Part shown: positions 12,001-23,100 of the stretch, one piece after another | How the letters are laid out: each line of letters begins with the position of its first letter | Numbering within the stretch: the first letter of the stretch is position 1 | NCBI GenBank assembly: GCA_033026295.1 | Contig: CM065175.1 | Location: 27,809,375 to 27,873,374, forward strand | Direction of reading: 5' to 3' | DNA: 64,000 nt | Source: Channa striata | Lineage: Eukaryota; Chordata; Actinopteri; Anabantiformes; Channidae | Notes under the pieces: model-generated | What the model saw: only the letters and a program-made list of their open reading frames with translations | Told to the model about the DNA's origin: nothing | Database searches by the model: none | Translations under genes and position numbers: made by a program

Positions 12001-12700
12001 GTAACCTGCACCTTAACGTTAGCCTGTGTTAGCCACGACCCGGTCCCTAAAAACCCAGACCGGTTTTTACATCCACTCCGGCAGCAGGTACCGGCACAAC
12101 ACACCTGTTGTCTCAGGGCTCGTGTCTACTGGGTTCTCTTGGTACCTGGAGCGCCGCCATTTTAAAGGGGATCAGGCCGTTAAAAGCGGGTTCACGTTTA
12201 GGATTTAATTTTCAGGCTAATGTGTTTTCAACACGCGCCTGTTGTACAAATATAATAAATGATAAAGTGCATAACCTGAGACTGTTGATTAGAATTTTAG
12301 GTTTGAGGCGTGTGAGGTGGCGTGGACATCAGAGCTCCTCAATAAAGAACAAAGCACGAAACATAAGGTTCAAAGACCCAAATGCTGCACAGCTCATTGT
12401 TATAAGGCAAATTATAATAGTTTTCATTAGTTTAATCAATCAAATGACACAGAGAGACAAGATCATTTTGACCATATTGCCCAGACCTGTGTGTAAGAGA
12501 CATAATGTATCGTTTGAATGTTAGATACTCAGTGGCTTGACCCAAACGCTGTTCCTGTCTGAGATTCTGCAGTGACTGTTTGGACCGACTTGATTTGTCC
12601 GGACGATTCGAACTAAATGTGATCCTCCGTTGTCCGAACGACGTCACCATTTATTCAGATTCTCCTTCTTTTCATTCTGTCATACAGCAGAGAAGAACAG
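12001..12700. other. Unassigned intergenic sequence
   Basis: No gene recognised. It lies between the orphan first exon and the 3' end of the minus-strand Ig receptor, so part of it (towards 12700) is presumably the receptor's 3' UTR. Confidence 0.4.
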
Positions 12701-15281
12701 TTAGAGCTGCACACAGAGGCGGCGCTTCTTAATAATCTGACGTTTAAGCATCTTTGCCCTGGAGAAAATGTTCCTGGCTTGTAGGAGACAGTGACTGTGG
12801 GCTGAGAATAAAGTCATACGCCGTTGTATGAACTTCCCAGTGCAGCAGTTCTGGGTGTAAATTACCTTTTGATGAAGATGAAAACCACGAGGACAATAAG
12901 GACCGTGTGCACAGTGAGTAGAATCAGATGGACAGTCATTGGTGTGTTGATACTGATCCCTGGACAGAAAGTTGAGAGAAACTGAGCCTGACAAAGTCCT
13001 GCACTCATTCAATACTCACTTTTCATCATTTGAATGCGAAAACCCAGTGTGATGATTTGACTCCGCTTTAGAAAATACATGCAGCATGGAGAGATGACGT
13101 CCCAGTGTTCTAAGATTAATATTTAATTTTTTCCCCCTTTTATATTGTGAGGACTCACCTTAACATACTTCAAAGGGGAGAACATGCATAAAAGTGTCAG
13201 TCTGGTGATAAAACTCCCTTAGAATCACTAAATCGTTTGCTACTTAAATAAAATCCTGTGGCCACTAAAGCAAAAGAACCTTTAAAGCGAGATTCTCCCT
13301 GTGTCCCCTTAACCAAGTCTCAGCCATCTGAATGCAGTACTCTGAGCGATTCCTGACTCTTGTCTTCAGGGACCCCTGCTCTGCTTGTTTTCCATCTGTC
13401 CCCGTCCACTGCTGATTAGTCATAATCTGGAAGATGCCATCTTAGATGGGAGCGGGGTGAGGAAAGACACAGTATATTGGCATCTTACAGTAGTAGTCAG
13501 GCAGTGACCGTTGGGAAGCGAGCAGGGCAAAGGGACCAAGGCTGGTCTGCATGGTCTAGTATGTCATGGTGGTTTTTTCTACAAAAGGTCGACAAGAAAG
13601 AGCAAATTGACGAAACAAACCTTCTCTGCTTGCCACAAACAGGCTGCATGGCGGAGAACGTGCGCCAACATTGGTTTTTAAAGCACAGGTGTAATTCCCA
13701 TCGTCCTTTGCAGTCAGAGGGTCGAGCCTGAGGGCGGGGCCAGACTCTGAGAGGGCGTGGCCATCTCTGAACCAGGTGACCTCCAGTTGGTGGAAAGTGC
13801 AGAGGGCAGTACAGTGCAATGTGAGCGGTTGACCTTCACTCACTTCTTTCTCACCAGTGCAGTTGTTTATCCTCATGTGGGTGCTATCTAAAATAGGTTT
13901 TAAAGAACAAAATTGTTTTCATTATTTATATTCTGTTTTTTAATATTTGAATAAAAAATTCTTGTTATGTGACATTTTATTGAGTGAGTATGAAATTATA
14001 TTTCAAAAATCCAACAAGCTTGGATCTAAATTGAATGCCAGTAAATCAACTTGCAGCTGTTAGAAACAAGGCTGCGCCTCAATTTTCCAGCAGAGAAATG
14101 TGGCAATAGGATACGTCAGAACGTTATTTTAGAGCCCACTTTGTGGAAACTGGATCAGTTTTATGCAAAGATCAGGATCTGACAGTGACCACAGCATCTG
14201 ATCAGTTCATCAGACTTTGTTCACTGAGAGATAGAGAAGCTACGGCACTTGTTTAGTTCAGAAGAAAAACTCGGTCAGTTCTGTTAGAAGAACCCTGTGT
14301 ACTATTTGTCTCAGGGGACGAGGAACTGACCCCTCACCCCAACTAGCTGGCAAGGTTCTCTTTCTTTAGAAGTGCTTTGGAGACTCAAGTGCTCTGCTGG
14401 AAACTTGAAGCACAGACATATCTGGCCCTTACCAACAACTGTGACTGTCACTCCTGCTAGACCAGTAAAATGTCCTATAGTGTGATTCGCTTCCATTCTG
14501 AAGCGAAAAGTTGCTTCATCTCCCTTCTGTAAATCTCTGATCTGTAAAGTGCAGTTCCCCTTCAGGTCTCCCAGGTAGTTGTAGCGAGGGTGGTTGACCT
14601 GTGACTGGCTGTCGTACACAGATGGGACGGTGCCCTGACAGATCGGATGGTTCTTGCACCAGCGGACTCTGACGATCTGCAGTAAAACTTGTCTGTGTAA
14701 CGTTTCTGTTAAAGACCTGATCGGTGTGAAGCTGCAGGGAAGGGTGAGGGTCGATCCATTTACAGCACAGACAGGACCTGGATACCTCACACTTTGACCC
14801 ACAACGTCTGAAAAAACACATCACAGCATTGACTTCTGACTTTTGAGTCATTTTGATGTTATGTTTTGTTTTTTATAAGAAAAGTTTTGGTGCTATGACT
14901 TCAATAATATTAGAAATACTCATTTTATATGTGTGTGTGTGTGTGTGTGTGTGACTAAAACATTTAACAAGTAGTAGCATTATAATTTTATTAGTTTTAA
15001 AGACCTAAAAGTCAGACCCAGAATTGATAATTACTATAAATAACTGACATGCTAATATTGATCCACCAGAGATCAAATATTTTAATTAGCAGAGATATGA
15101 TCTAATAGATTCCATTTGTATAGAACCTGTTGCCATGTTAACTCTGGCCTTCAGTACCCAGCCCTTGGTCCAGCCATAAATAATATGTGGTTTTGTATAA
15201 AAGACCAACAACTGTAATTCAAGTCTTACCAGCCAGCAGAAACAGAAAGCCCCACGCAGTCTTTACAGCCCAAACTGCCAT
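12701..15281 (-). CDS. Two-Ig-domain type I membrane receptor (CD22/siglec-like)
   Basis: Five exons, read on the minus strand: 15281-15230 (signal peptide, MAVWAVKTAWGFLFLLA), 14807-14433 (V-type Ig domain), 13887-13621 (second Ig domain), 12959-12866 (transmembrane) and 12758-12701 (tail, stop TAA). Phases 1-1-1-2 agree throughout and give 281 residues. The V-type domain has SVRYPGPVCAVNGSTLTLPC, an RVRWCKN strand, and a TFRFRM strand whose Arg resembles the sialic-acid-binding position of siglecs. The second domain has LTLHC, VTWFRDG and DDGNYTC. The membrane segment includes HLILLTVHTVLIVLVVFIF. The tail is about 20 residues, rich in Lys/Arg, with no Tyr, so no ITIM, ITSM or ITAM. The fold is clear; the closest named family is inferred from strand patterns only. 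Expression and ligand are unknown. It is transcribed divergently from tg, about 1.8 kb away. Confidence 0.8.
14930..14952. repeat. (GT)n microsatellite in Ig receptor intron 1
   Basis: Simple GT dinucleotide run between the signal-peptide exon and the first Ig exon. Confidence 0.9.
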
Positions 15282-15679
15282 CCTGGTAGAATGAAGAGTT
15301 TTTCAGTTGTTGAAATGTTTGATCAAACTGCTGCAGTTGTGATGGAGACACTTCCTCTTATGACAAATATGTCAATCTTCTCTACAGAAGTGTCTAAACA
15401 CATTGTGTCTGTCATTATTTCCTATATTGTCTAAAACTGTCAGTGTGAAGTTACACTCAACATCAGTGATATCAGCGATTATTAGTATATAGATTTAATA
15501 CCATTAACAGGGAACGAAAGCAATGAAGGTTTGTGGTTTATAATGTGTATTACAGACGTATCCAGATCACGGGGTTCTGGTTTAAACATACAAGGTACCA
15601 TCTGAATCATGTTAAAAGTAATGGTCATTGAAATATCTTTTGTCTCTCACACACACACACACACAAACAAGGTTCACAT

Positions 15680-16010
15680 AGACATAGATATGTCCTTTCA
15701 TGAGGGTTCCTGCTCTTCCTCCCCATGTTCCCTGGGTTTCTGCTGCCTGAGCTATTCACTAAGCACATCATCACTTGGGGCAATCTTCCTGATGTATTCA
15801 TGGATCCTAGTTGTTTCATCCTGGATAGGGGCTCTGATGCTCACTAATCCTCGGCCTCCTTACTTCCGCTTAACGTATAGTCCCAAGATGCTGGATTTGG
15901 CGTGAACCCCTCCACGCGTTGTGAGGAGCTTATTTGTCTTGATGTCAGTGCCTTCCATCCCCTCTTTTGGCCAGAATATTATCCCAGCAGGTTACCTGAT
16001 GCCGGGTTTT
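15680..16010 (-). mobile_element. Dong/Rex6-like LINE fragment (C-terminal part)
   Basis: The minus-strand translation contains GLVSIRAPIQDETTRIHEYI and VLSECLRQQKP. I recognise these as characteristic of the region after the reverse transcriptase in teleost Dong/R4/Rex6-type non-LTR retrotransposons. It is truncated on both sides and interrupted, so non-functional. Confidence 0.7.
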
Positions 16011-16204
16011 TAACCATTCAGGGTGGGTTCCGTCCAGTAGTAGTAATCAATGGTTCACAATAGTGAAACGAAAAGCAAGTTTGTCATTGAGTAAATGCAG
16101 CGTCAGCTCGGACTAAACATTAAATATTTCTTTTGTGATTAAAGGAGAAAACCTGAACAACAGGGACACTCATAGAAACTACAGTTATAAGGGATCACAC
16201 AAAC

Positions 16205-16345
16205 CATGGGGGGGCACGCTGGAGTGGTTGTCACTGCTGCAGGCTGCACACACTCCAGGCTGGACCCCAATCTCCTGCCCCACGACAGCTTGGATGGGCT
16301 TCACACCCCTACAACCTTAAACAGGATAAGCGGTTACAGATAATG
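16205..16345. repeat. Teleost interspersed repeat tail
   Basis: Contains GGATAAGCGGTTACAGATAA followed by TGGGTGGGTGGAC, a 3' tail seen in very many teleost repeats. Related fragments occur near 24450-24500 and 47015-47110. Confidence 0.6.
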
Positions 16346-16489
16346 GGTGGGTGGACAAACCACGGTCACATTCCTGAGCTGAAGGGCTGTAGGACTTTTA
16401 CCACGTATTTGGTCTCTGTTCTCCAATGTGCATTAACTCTGCTCTTACTAACTGGTTAGAATCATTTTTTGTAACCCTGCCCTTATTCA

Positions 16490-16702
16490 GTGATGGTTTC
16501 CCCGGCCTACCTGTAAACCCCAGCCTCGCCACCAGGCGTGTCCCTGAGCAAGACACCCAGCGCCAGCTCCCCGGGTGTCAAACCACGGCAGCCCTCTGCT
16601 CCCTCGAGGGATGGGTTAAATATGCAGGAGTAAATTTCACTGTAACATGTATGTGCAAATGTATATGTGATCAATGTGACGAATAAAGGTTCTTCTTCTT
16701 CT
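16490..16702 (+). repeat. SINE-like teleost repeat
   Basis: Contains GTGTCCCTGAGCAAGACACC, GGATGGGTTAAATATGCAGG and AATTTCACTGTAACATGTAT, and ends AATAAAGGTTCTTCTTCTTC. This is the order I know from a very abundant short teleost retroposon with a TTC-repeat tail. The family name is not assigned. Confidence 0.65.
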
Positions 16703-17073
16703 AGTGGGGCCTGAAGCTGGACTGGGTATTGCTCTGCTACAGGTCACAGGCATGAGATTATACGTGTACAAGTACAAGGCAACAAAATACATACATATAT
16801 AAGTTTTATGTCAATATGAAATGTGCAGAGTGTGTAGCTGACCTTAAATAGGTCCAGTTAAATAGTGGGAATAAGAATAACATGTCACAGAGAATACTGA
16901 ACCTCCTCATCTGTTTCAGACTCCTTCTCATCCACAGCTCACTGCGTATTTCCTGAGTTGTGGTCGAGGACTCTTGTTGACTCCGTGATGGGCAGAGAAG
17001 AGGAGGAAGAGGACGGGTGAAGGTGTGTTAAGTGCTTGGTCCTCTTCATGGTGACTCAGCAGGTCTGCGGGTT

Positions 17074-17079
17074 TATAAA
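17074..17079 (+). promoter_or_regulatory. tg: TATA box of tg
   Basis: TATAAA in the context GGGTTTATAAAGACGC, 41 bases before the start codon at 17115. Transcription would start around 17104, leaving a very short 5' UTR. Mammalian TG promoters are also TATA-containing with a short leader. Confidence 0.8.
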
Positions 17080-17114
17080 GACGCAGGGATGCTCAGTCCA
17101 TCACCACAGAGACA

Positions 17115-20100
17115 ATGTCGTGGCTGCTCTACATCACCTGCATCCTGGTCTGCTCACTGGAGCTGCTGCAGGGCAAAGCCTCAGGTAAACACACCTGAAC
17201 CCACCTACCTGTGTGTCTTTTATCTCCTGTCACCGCTTCTTTTCTTTAGCTGGTCGTAATTATTATTAAAATTAACATTATTTTGTACAGCTGTACACCT
17301 TAAAGGAGCCAAATAAAGCAAAAAAACAGTTAATCTTATCGTCTTTAAAGCAAAAAATGTCAAACAGTGACTAGTTGGCTTCAGTTTTACTTTTAGCTTT
17401 CACACACAGACCGGACAAACTATTTTATCTGCTGCATTATTCCACATTTCTTTTTTTTGTTGAAATACCCACATTTTCCAATTTCACAAAGATTTTCCTT
17501 TTTAATGCAACATAATTTCTAAAGTGTTTACTTTACATATTATAAAAATACATGCAGCTGCAGTTCAGCTGCTGTAGTCATGACAGCCATGTCACATCAG
17601 ATGTTTACTGGCATATTGCATAAAAATGTTCTTGGGCTGAAGTAATTGACTTGTTTCTAAATCATTGTGGTATTTAGAACCAACTGTTAGCAATCGAGGA
17701 GCAGCTTCCTGTTTTCTGTTTTCCTTTGACTGTTATTCTCAGCAACAAGCCTGACAGTAGTTACAAATGTTTGCTATTTCTTCTTTAATGTGAGGAAATT
17801 GTGCTGATCCCAGATCTGCTGATATACACAACCGTGACACAAGACCATTTAATGTGTAAATGCATGATTGTCATGTGCATGTTATTGTTTCCTGTGGTTG
17901 GCTTTCAGAGTACAGGCTGGAGTCGGAGACCCTGAGCCAATGTGAGTTACTGAGACGCGCAGCTGTTACTAAGCAACAAGACCACGTTCCTCACTGCGCA
18001 GAGGACGGCAGGTTCAGGTCTGTAGACTGTACTTCTGTGTCTGCCTCCAACCCTCTAAATGTGTTAAAGGAGAACTTAAGTAAAATTAATGTAAGATTCA
18101 CCACTCAGACTGTCAGTCTGCAAGACATTTGTTCTTTGACTCACAAAATTAAACTAAACTGAAGAGCTGAAAATCTTTTAAGCATAAACAGTTTTTAGAC
18201 AATGGAGGCATTTCACTGTTACATTTACATTTAGGCATTTGGCAGAAGCTTTTATCCAAAGCGACTTACAAGTGAGGAACAAACAAGCAATTAAATCTAG
18301 GTTAAGGAGAAAAAACATCGAAGTAAAGTGCTGTCAAACAAGTGTTACGGTTTCATGAGATGCAAGTAGAGAAAAAAGACAAAGCAGGAAGGTTTTTTTT
18401 TTTTTATAAGAAGAAACGGAAAAGTTCTGTTTTCAGCAGTGTTTTAAAAGTTTTTCCTGATAAGTAGAAGTTAACTAACATGAAAATTAACCATAAGGTT
18501 TATTTTAATATTTCTAGGTTTCTCTCCAGGTATGTTTTAACTGTGTGTGTGTGTGTGTGTGTAGATCGGTGCAGTGCAGTACAGCCGGTCAGGAGTGCTG
18601 GTGTGTCGATGCTGACGGTCAGGAGGTCACTGGAACACGAAGCACCAGCTCGGCTCCTCACTGTGAGAACATAATTAATGATCAGAGATGTGTGTGTTTC
18701 AACCAAGATATATTCCCAGTCAGGTGGTTTACTTCGTCTTCGGACATAGTTTTTTTTAAACGTACATTTTATTAACAAGACACGCATGGGTTTAGTGCTT
18801 CTGACGTTTTTTTGGTTTAACCGTTTCGACTACTTTATTCATGGCTCATTGGTTATTCATTCATAAATAAGACTTTCTGTCAGTGTAGATCTTCATTTGC
18901 CTCCATTAGCCAATGTGCAGCACGTAACCAAGAATGTCCTGTCCCCGACTATGTATTTTACCACGTATAATTGCGATATAACAAATGTCTGTGCCCTTAC
19001 CTTTCTGCCTGCAGGCTTGTCTCCCTGCCAGCTGCAGTCGGTCCTGCAATGTTCTCCTTCAGGTCTGTTCATGCCAGTTCAGTGTGACTACAGGACTGGA
19101 CAGTGTTGGTGTGTGGACCAGGATGGCATGGAGCTCTACGGAACTAGACAGAATGGGAGACCTCAAAGCTGTACGTCCAAATACTAGTACTAGGAATACT
19201 AGCGTTGTAGTACTCCAAATTGGTCTTAGTCTTGGGACAGGTCTTAAAGCCACTTTCTTAAGGTCTTTCTCGTCTCAGTCTCTGCGGCATTTTATTTAGT
19301 CTTGTCTTGATCTCAGACAGGGGGTCTCACAATTTCTTTTTTCAAGATCGGTCAAGACCACTACTGTAGCAAAATCATGAAATTACCTGAGCAATACTGT
19401 TTTTTAATGTCAAACATCCTGCTTCAATTGCAGCCAACTACTTTGACTTTCAGATTGGAAATTACTGACTGTCACTGCTCCCTGCCCCCTTCCTTCCCCC
19501 CAGAGACAGCTACAGTTACTCAGACAGCTGGGACCATGTGAAACTTTCGTTGGCAGAAAGTAAGCAGACAGGAAGGTAGGCTAAGGGGCCAGAGCTTGAA
19601 ATTAATGGTGACTCAGATACAGTAAAAGTTAACAGGAGCACAAAAATATAAATATTCAGCATATGAATTCTTCCAAACCCTACTGAGATTAGTGAATAAG
19701 TAACAGACTGTCTGAGTCTGAGCGAGGATGAAGCTCAGCTGTGTTCCTGTCGGCAGCAGAGAGGGAGCAGACAGCTCAGCAACCGGTCAACATCAGTGCT
19801 CGTTCCGCAAGTAACGATCTGTAACAGGAAATGATGCAAACGCTCGTTAAACGATGAGAAATAATTTGAGCTGTGCCCACAGATCCCCATCCACCGGCAT
19901 GTGTTCACTACAACAAATGTAAGTTCACGTCCACGGATGTTGTTCAAGCCAATGTGCCACAGGTTCAGGACACTGAGACAGTCACTGTCCCAAGGCAGGC
20001 AGCAGGAGACGGAGGACGACAGGGATCAGTGGTGGGGACGGGTTTCATTCAGTTTCCCTCACTGAGTCTATGCGGGAACTGTGCTGTGGTTCGTCTGGTT

Positions 20101-23100
20101 CAATAAATTACTGGTCAGTCGCTCAAACTAAATCAGTCCTGCTGTGAACGCAGGTGATAGTGTTCAGTTTGTGTTCACACTCAGAGGAGCTGGTTCAGTT
20201 TTTAGTGCAGACAGGAGATTTTGTCGTGTAGCCACTTTTCACCAATATACTTCATGTGGTGGACAAAATAATAGAAAAAACTGTAATAAGACGCCTTCCG
20301 GCTCTGCAGATGTAGGTACAGAAACAAGTCAAAGTTGGAAGCGGGTTATTTCTCTTAAAGCAAAATGTCAGCGTTTATCTGCTGCATTCTGAAACGGAGC
20401 TGAATAGATTAGGACAAATTGTGACTATGAATTGATCTAGAAATCTGAAGATAATATGAATGTGACTTTTTAAAAAGGCTGATATTTTATTTTGTTATAC
20501 TTTTTAGACTACAGTAAATTAAACAGTTTGTTCCATTCTATATACAGTAAACTTCCATCACGGGGAATCAGAAGGTTTGAGTTTGAAGTTGTGTAGTTTT
20601 GCAGTGTCGCGTTTATTAACCAAACGTAGATGACTGAAGAAGCAGGCTATAGAAATATAGTACAGTACATAAAAATGTCTTTATTCCTCTCACAATGAGA
20701 GGTTGCCAATATTAGGTTTGCATATTATCCAACTGTGTATATACCAACTGTTTCAGGACACATTTAGCACGTATTCTGCTCCGACGTGAACGCTGCCTGC
20801 TGTGTGCAGTACTGTTCGCAGCATAATATGACGTGCTAATGGTTTAAACTGCTCCCTGGCCAGTCTGTTTGAAATGAATGAGGTGGCAAAAACTTTAGAA
20901 CCAGCTCTTGTTCTAATGCACTGCAGTACGACTCCACCACCCACTTTGACCGCAATAATATCCAGCATAGAGTTATCGCCTGTCAACGTCAAAACTGAAA
21001 CATTGTGAAGGTAGAATTCATGGGAAAGCAGATGTCAATTTGTTCTTGTGTGACACTTTTATTCAAAACTTGTTGCATCATAATCATGTATGATCCTTTG
21101 TGATTAATCTTTGCTCTGCAGGTCCTGGCAGCTGTGAGGTGAGGGCGAGGCGTCTGCTCCACAGCTCCGGGTCTCCTCCTCCTCCTCAGTGTGCAGCAGA
21201 TGGCAGCTTCCTCCCTGTTCAGTGTAAATTTATCAACACGACAGACAGAACCGAGCTGGACCTGCTGTACTCTTTCAACAGGTGATGCACCCATTAGTCT
21301 GCAGCCTTTTGGCAGAACCACCCACCTGTCTCTGTGTATATCTGTCTATATCTGTGTAAGTATTTACTCATATCTGGGTAACTTCTTCTGCACCTTTGTG
21401 TTTGTGTGTGTGTGTGCCAGTATTTCTCAGTATTTTACTATGCTTTCAAAATGTTTTTGTATTTTAGTTTGTATTTGCTTAAAGCAAACTTTGACAAACT
21501 CACCATTCAATTCAAAATGGAGTCTTGATGCAAAACCATTTGCGGAACCACCTGTCAACAAAAGGGGAACTGTCTGTGTGTGTTCTTTCAGGTTCCCGGA
21601 ATCCTTCGAGACATTTGGCAGTTTCACAAAGTTTTTCCCAGGAGTTTCTTCGTACTGTTTCTGTTCAGACAGCCGTGGTCGAGAGTTGGAGAACACAGGT
21701 ACAAACAGTCACACGTGGGTTTACTGCTCTGATGATAAAGGTGAAGATGACGATGATGGTGTCTTGTCCAGGTGTGGAGCTGCTCCTGTCAGAGGTGTAC
21801 GACTCAGCTTTCTCCGGTCTCCAGTCTGCTCACTCCTTCTCCCAGACCAATATCTACAGAGTGCTGCAGAGGAGAATGCTGGGGGTCCGCCTCGCCCTCA
21901 CCGGACACTTCAGATGTAAACAAGATTCATTTCAGCTGCTGGTTTAAACTGGTTCTGGACAGGCTCAGATGTTCTATTTGTTTTTTGAATGCACTGGTTT
22001 AGCCTTTACTGTCAACATCAAAGCAGTTTATATGTCAGAATTTCATAACCACATCAGATCAATAAACCAGCTAAGACCACTAAAACACAATGAAGTGTCA
22101 AACCCTGTAGTCAGTTATTTTGTTTTGGATTTCAACTGTAAGTGGATAAGAAGTGGTTTTATCATGACTCAAACACTGGTTTGTTCAGAGAACAATGTAG
22201 AGCAGCTATCCTATTTTTCTGTTTGTCTCCGTTATTCTCATTTATAGAATTCATAATCACTGTCATTACTACTGGTAAAGTTGACAAAAACACTTAGTTT
22301 TAGTTTTTTAATTGGCTGTTAATGTCACACTGGGTGTTTTGGGAAATGTCTCTTTTGAGTCGTGAGGAGTTGACACTGGTTTCTCTCAGGTCCCTCTCCC
22401 TGCGAGGAAGAGCGGCGAGCAGCGATGGAGGTTTCCAGTGTTTTCGTCCCATCCTGTGAGGCCACGGGCCACTTCTCCTTCAGACAGTGTCAGCAGGGTG
22501 GGCAGTGCTGGTGTGTTGACCTCACAGGGAGAGAGATTCCTGGGACGCGACAGCACGGAGACTCCCTGGTCTGCAGTGAGTATCCTGCAACAATCGCAAA
22601 TGGATCTTTTCTTTTTTCTTCTCTCAAATCATTCTCTCCTCTTTTTCTCAGTTTTTTTTCCTCCCATCATTGACTTTTCTTTCTTTTCCTGTCTTGTCTC
22701 TTCTCCTCTTCTGCCCGTTTTCTCCAGGTTCAGTTCTGGCTGACTGTCTCTCTCAGCGTCGTATGGGTCTTTCGTGGCTCTTCTCTGGTCCTGTTGATCC
22801 TCCTCTCCTTGAGCTGTCTTCTGGAAGAAACCCGGCCCCTTGTCTCTCACTTCTTCGACCCCTCAGGGACCTCCTGCCAGTAGAAGCAGATCCGACCTCC
22901 TTTCTGTCAGTCCTGTTTGAAGTCCTCCAGGGTCTCTTCCCCTCAGTAGGAGGGGCTCTCCAGGCGTTGGCTCGTTCATCCCCCCGTCGCTTCCAGGAGG
23001 ATTTGTTTGGAGGGAAGTTCCTGAAAAGTGCTGCTGCCTTCAACTTCAGTGCAGCGGTGGGATCGAGGGGAGCTCTCAGCCTGGAGCAGCTTTCATCTCA

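Larger units (their letters stand above)
15282..17073. other. Intergenic region between Ig receptor and tg
   Basis: It holds a LINE fragment, two SINE-like or teleost-repeat tails (listed separately), and the tg upstream promoter at the right end. Two CTTG cores (reverse of the CAAG core bound by NKX2-1) occur at 16973-16976 and 17035-17038. They are only suggestive, because the motif is short. Confidence 0.45.
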
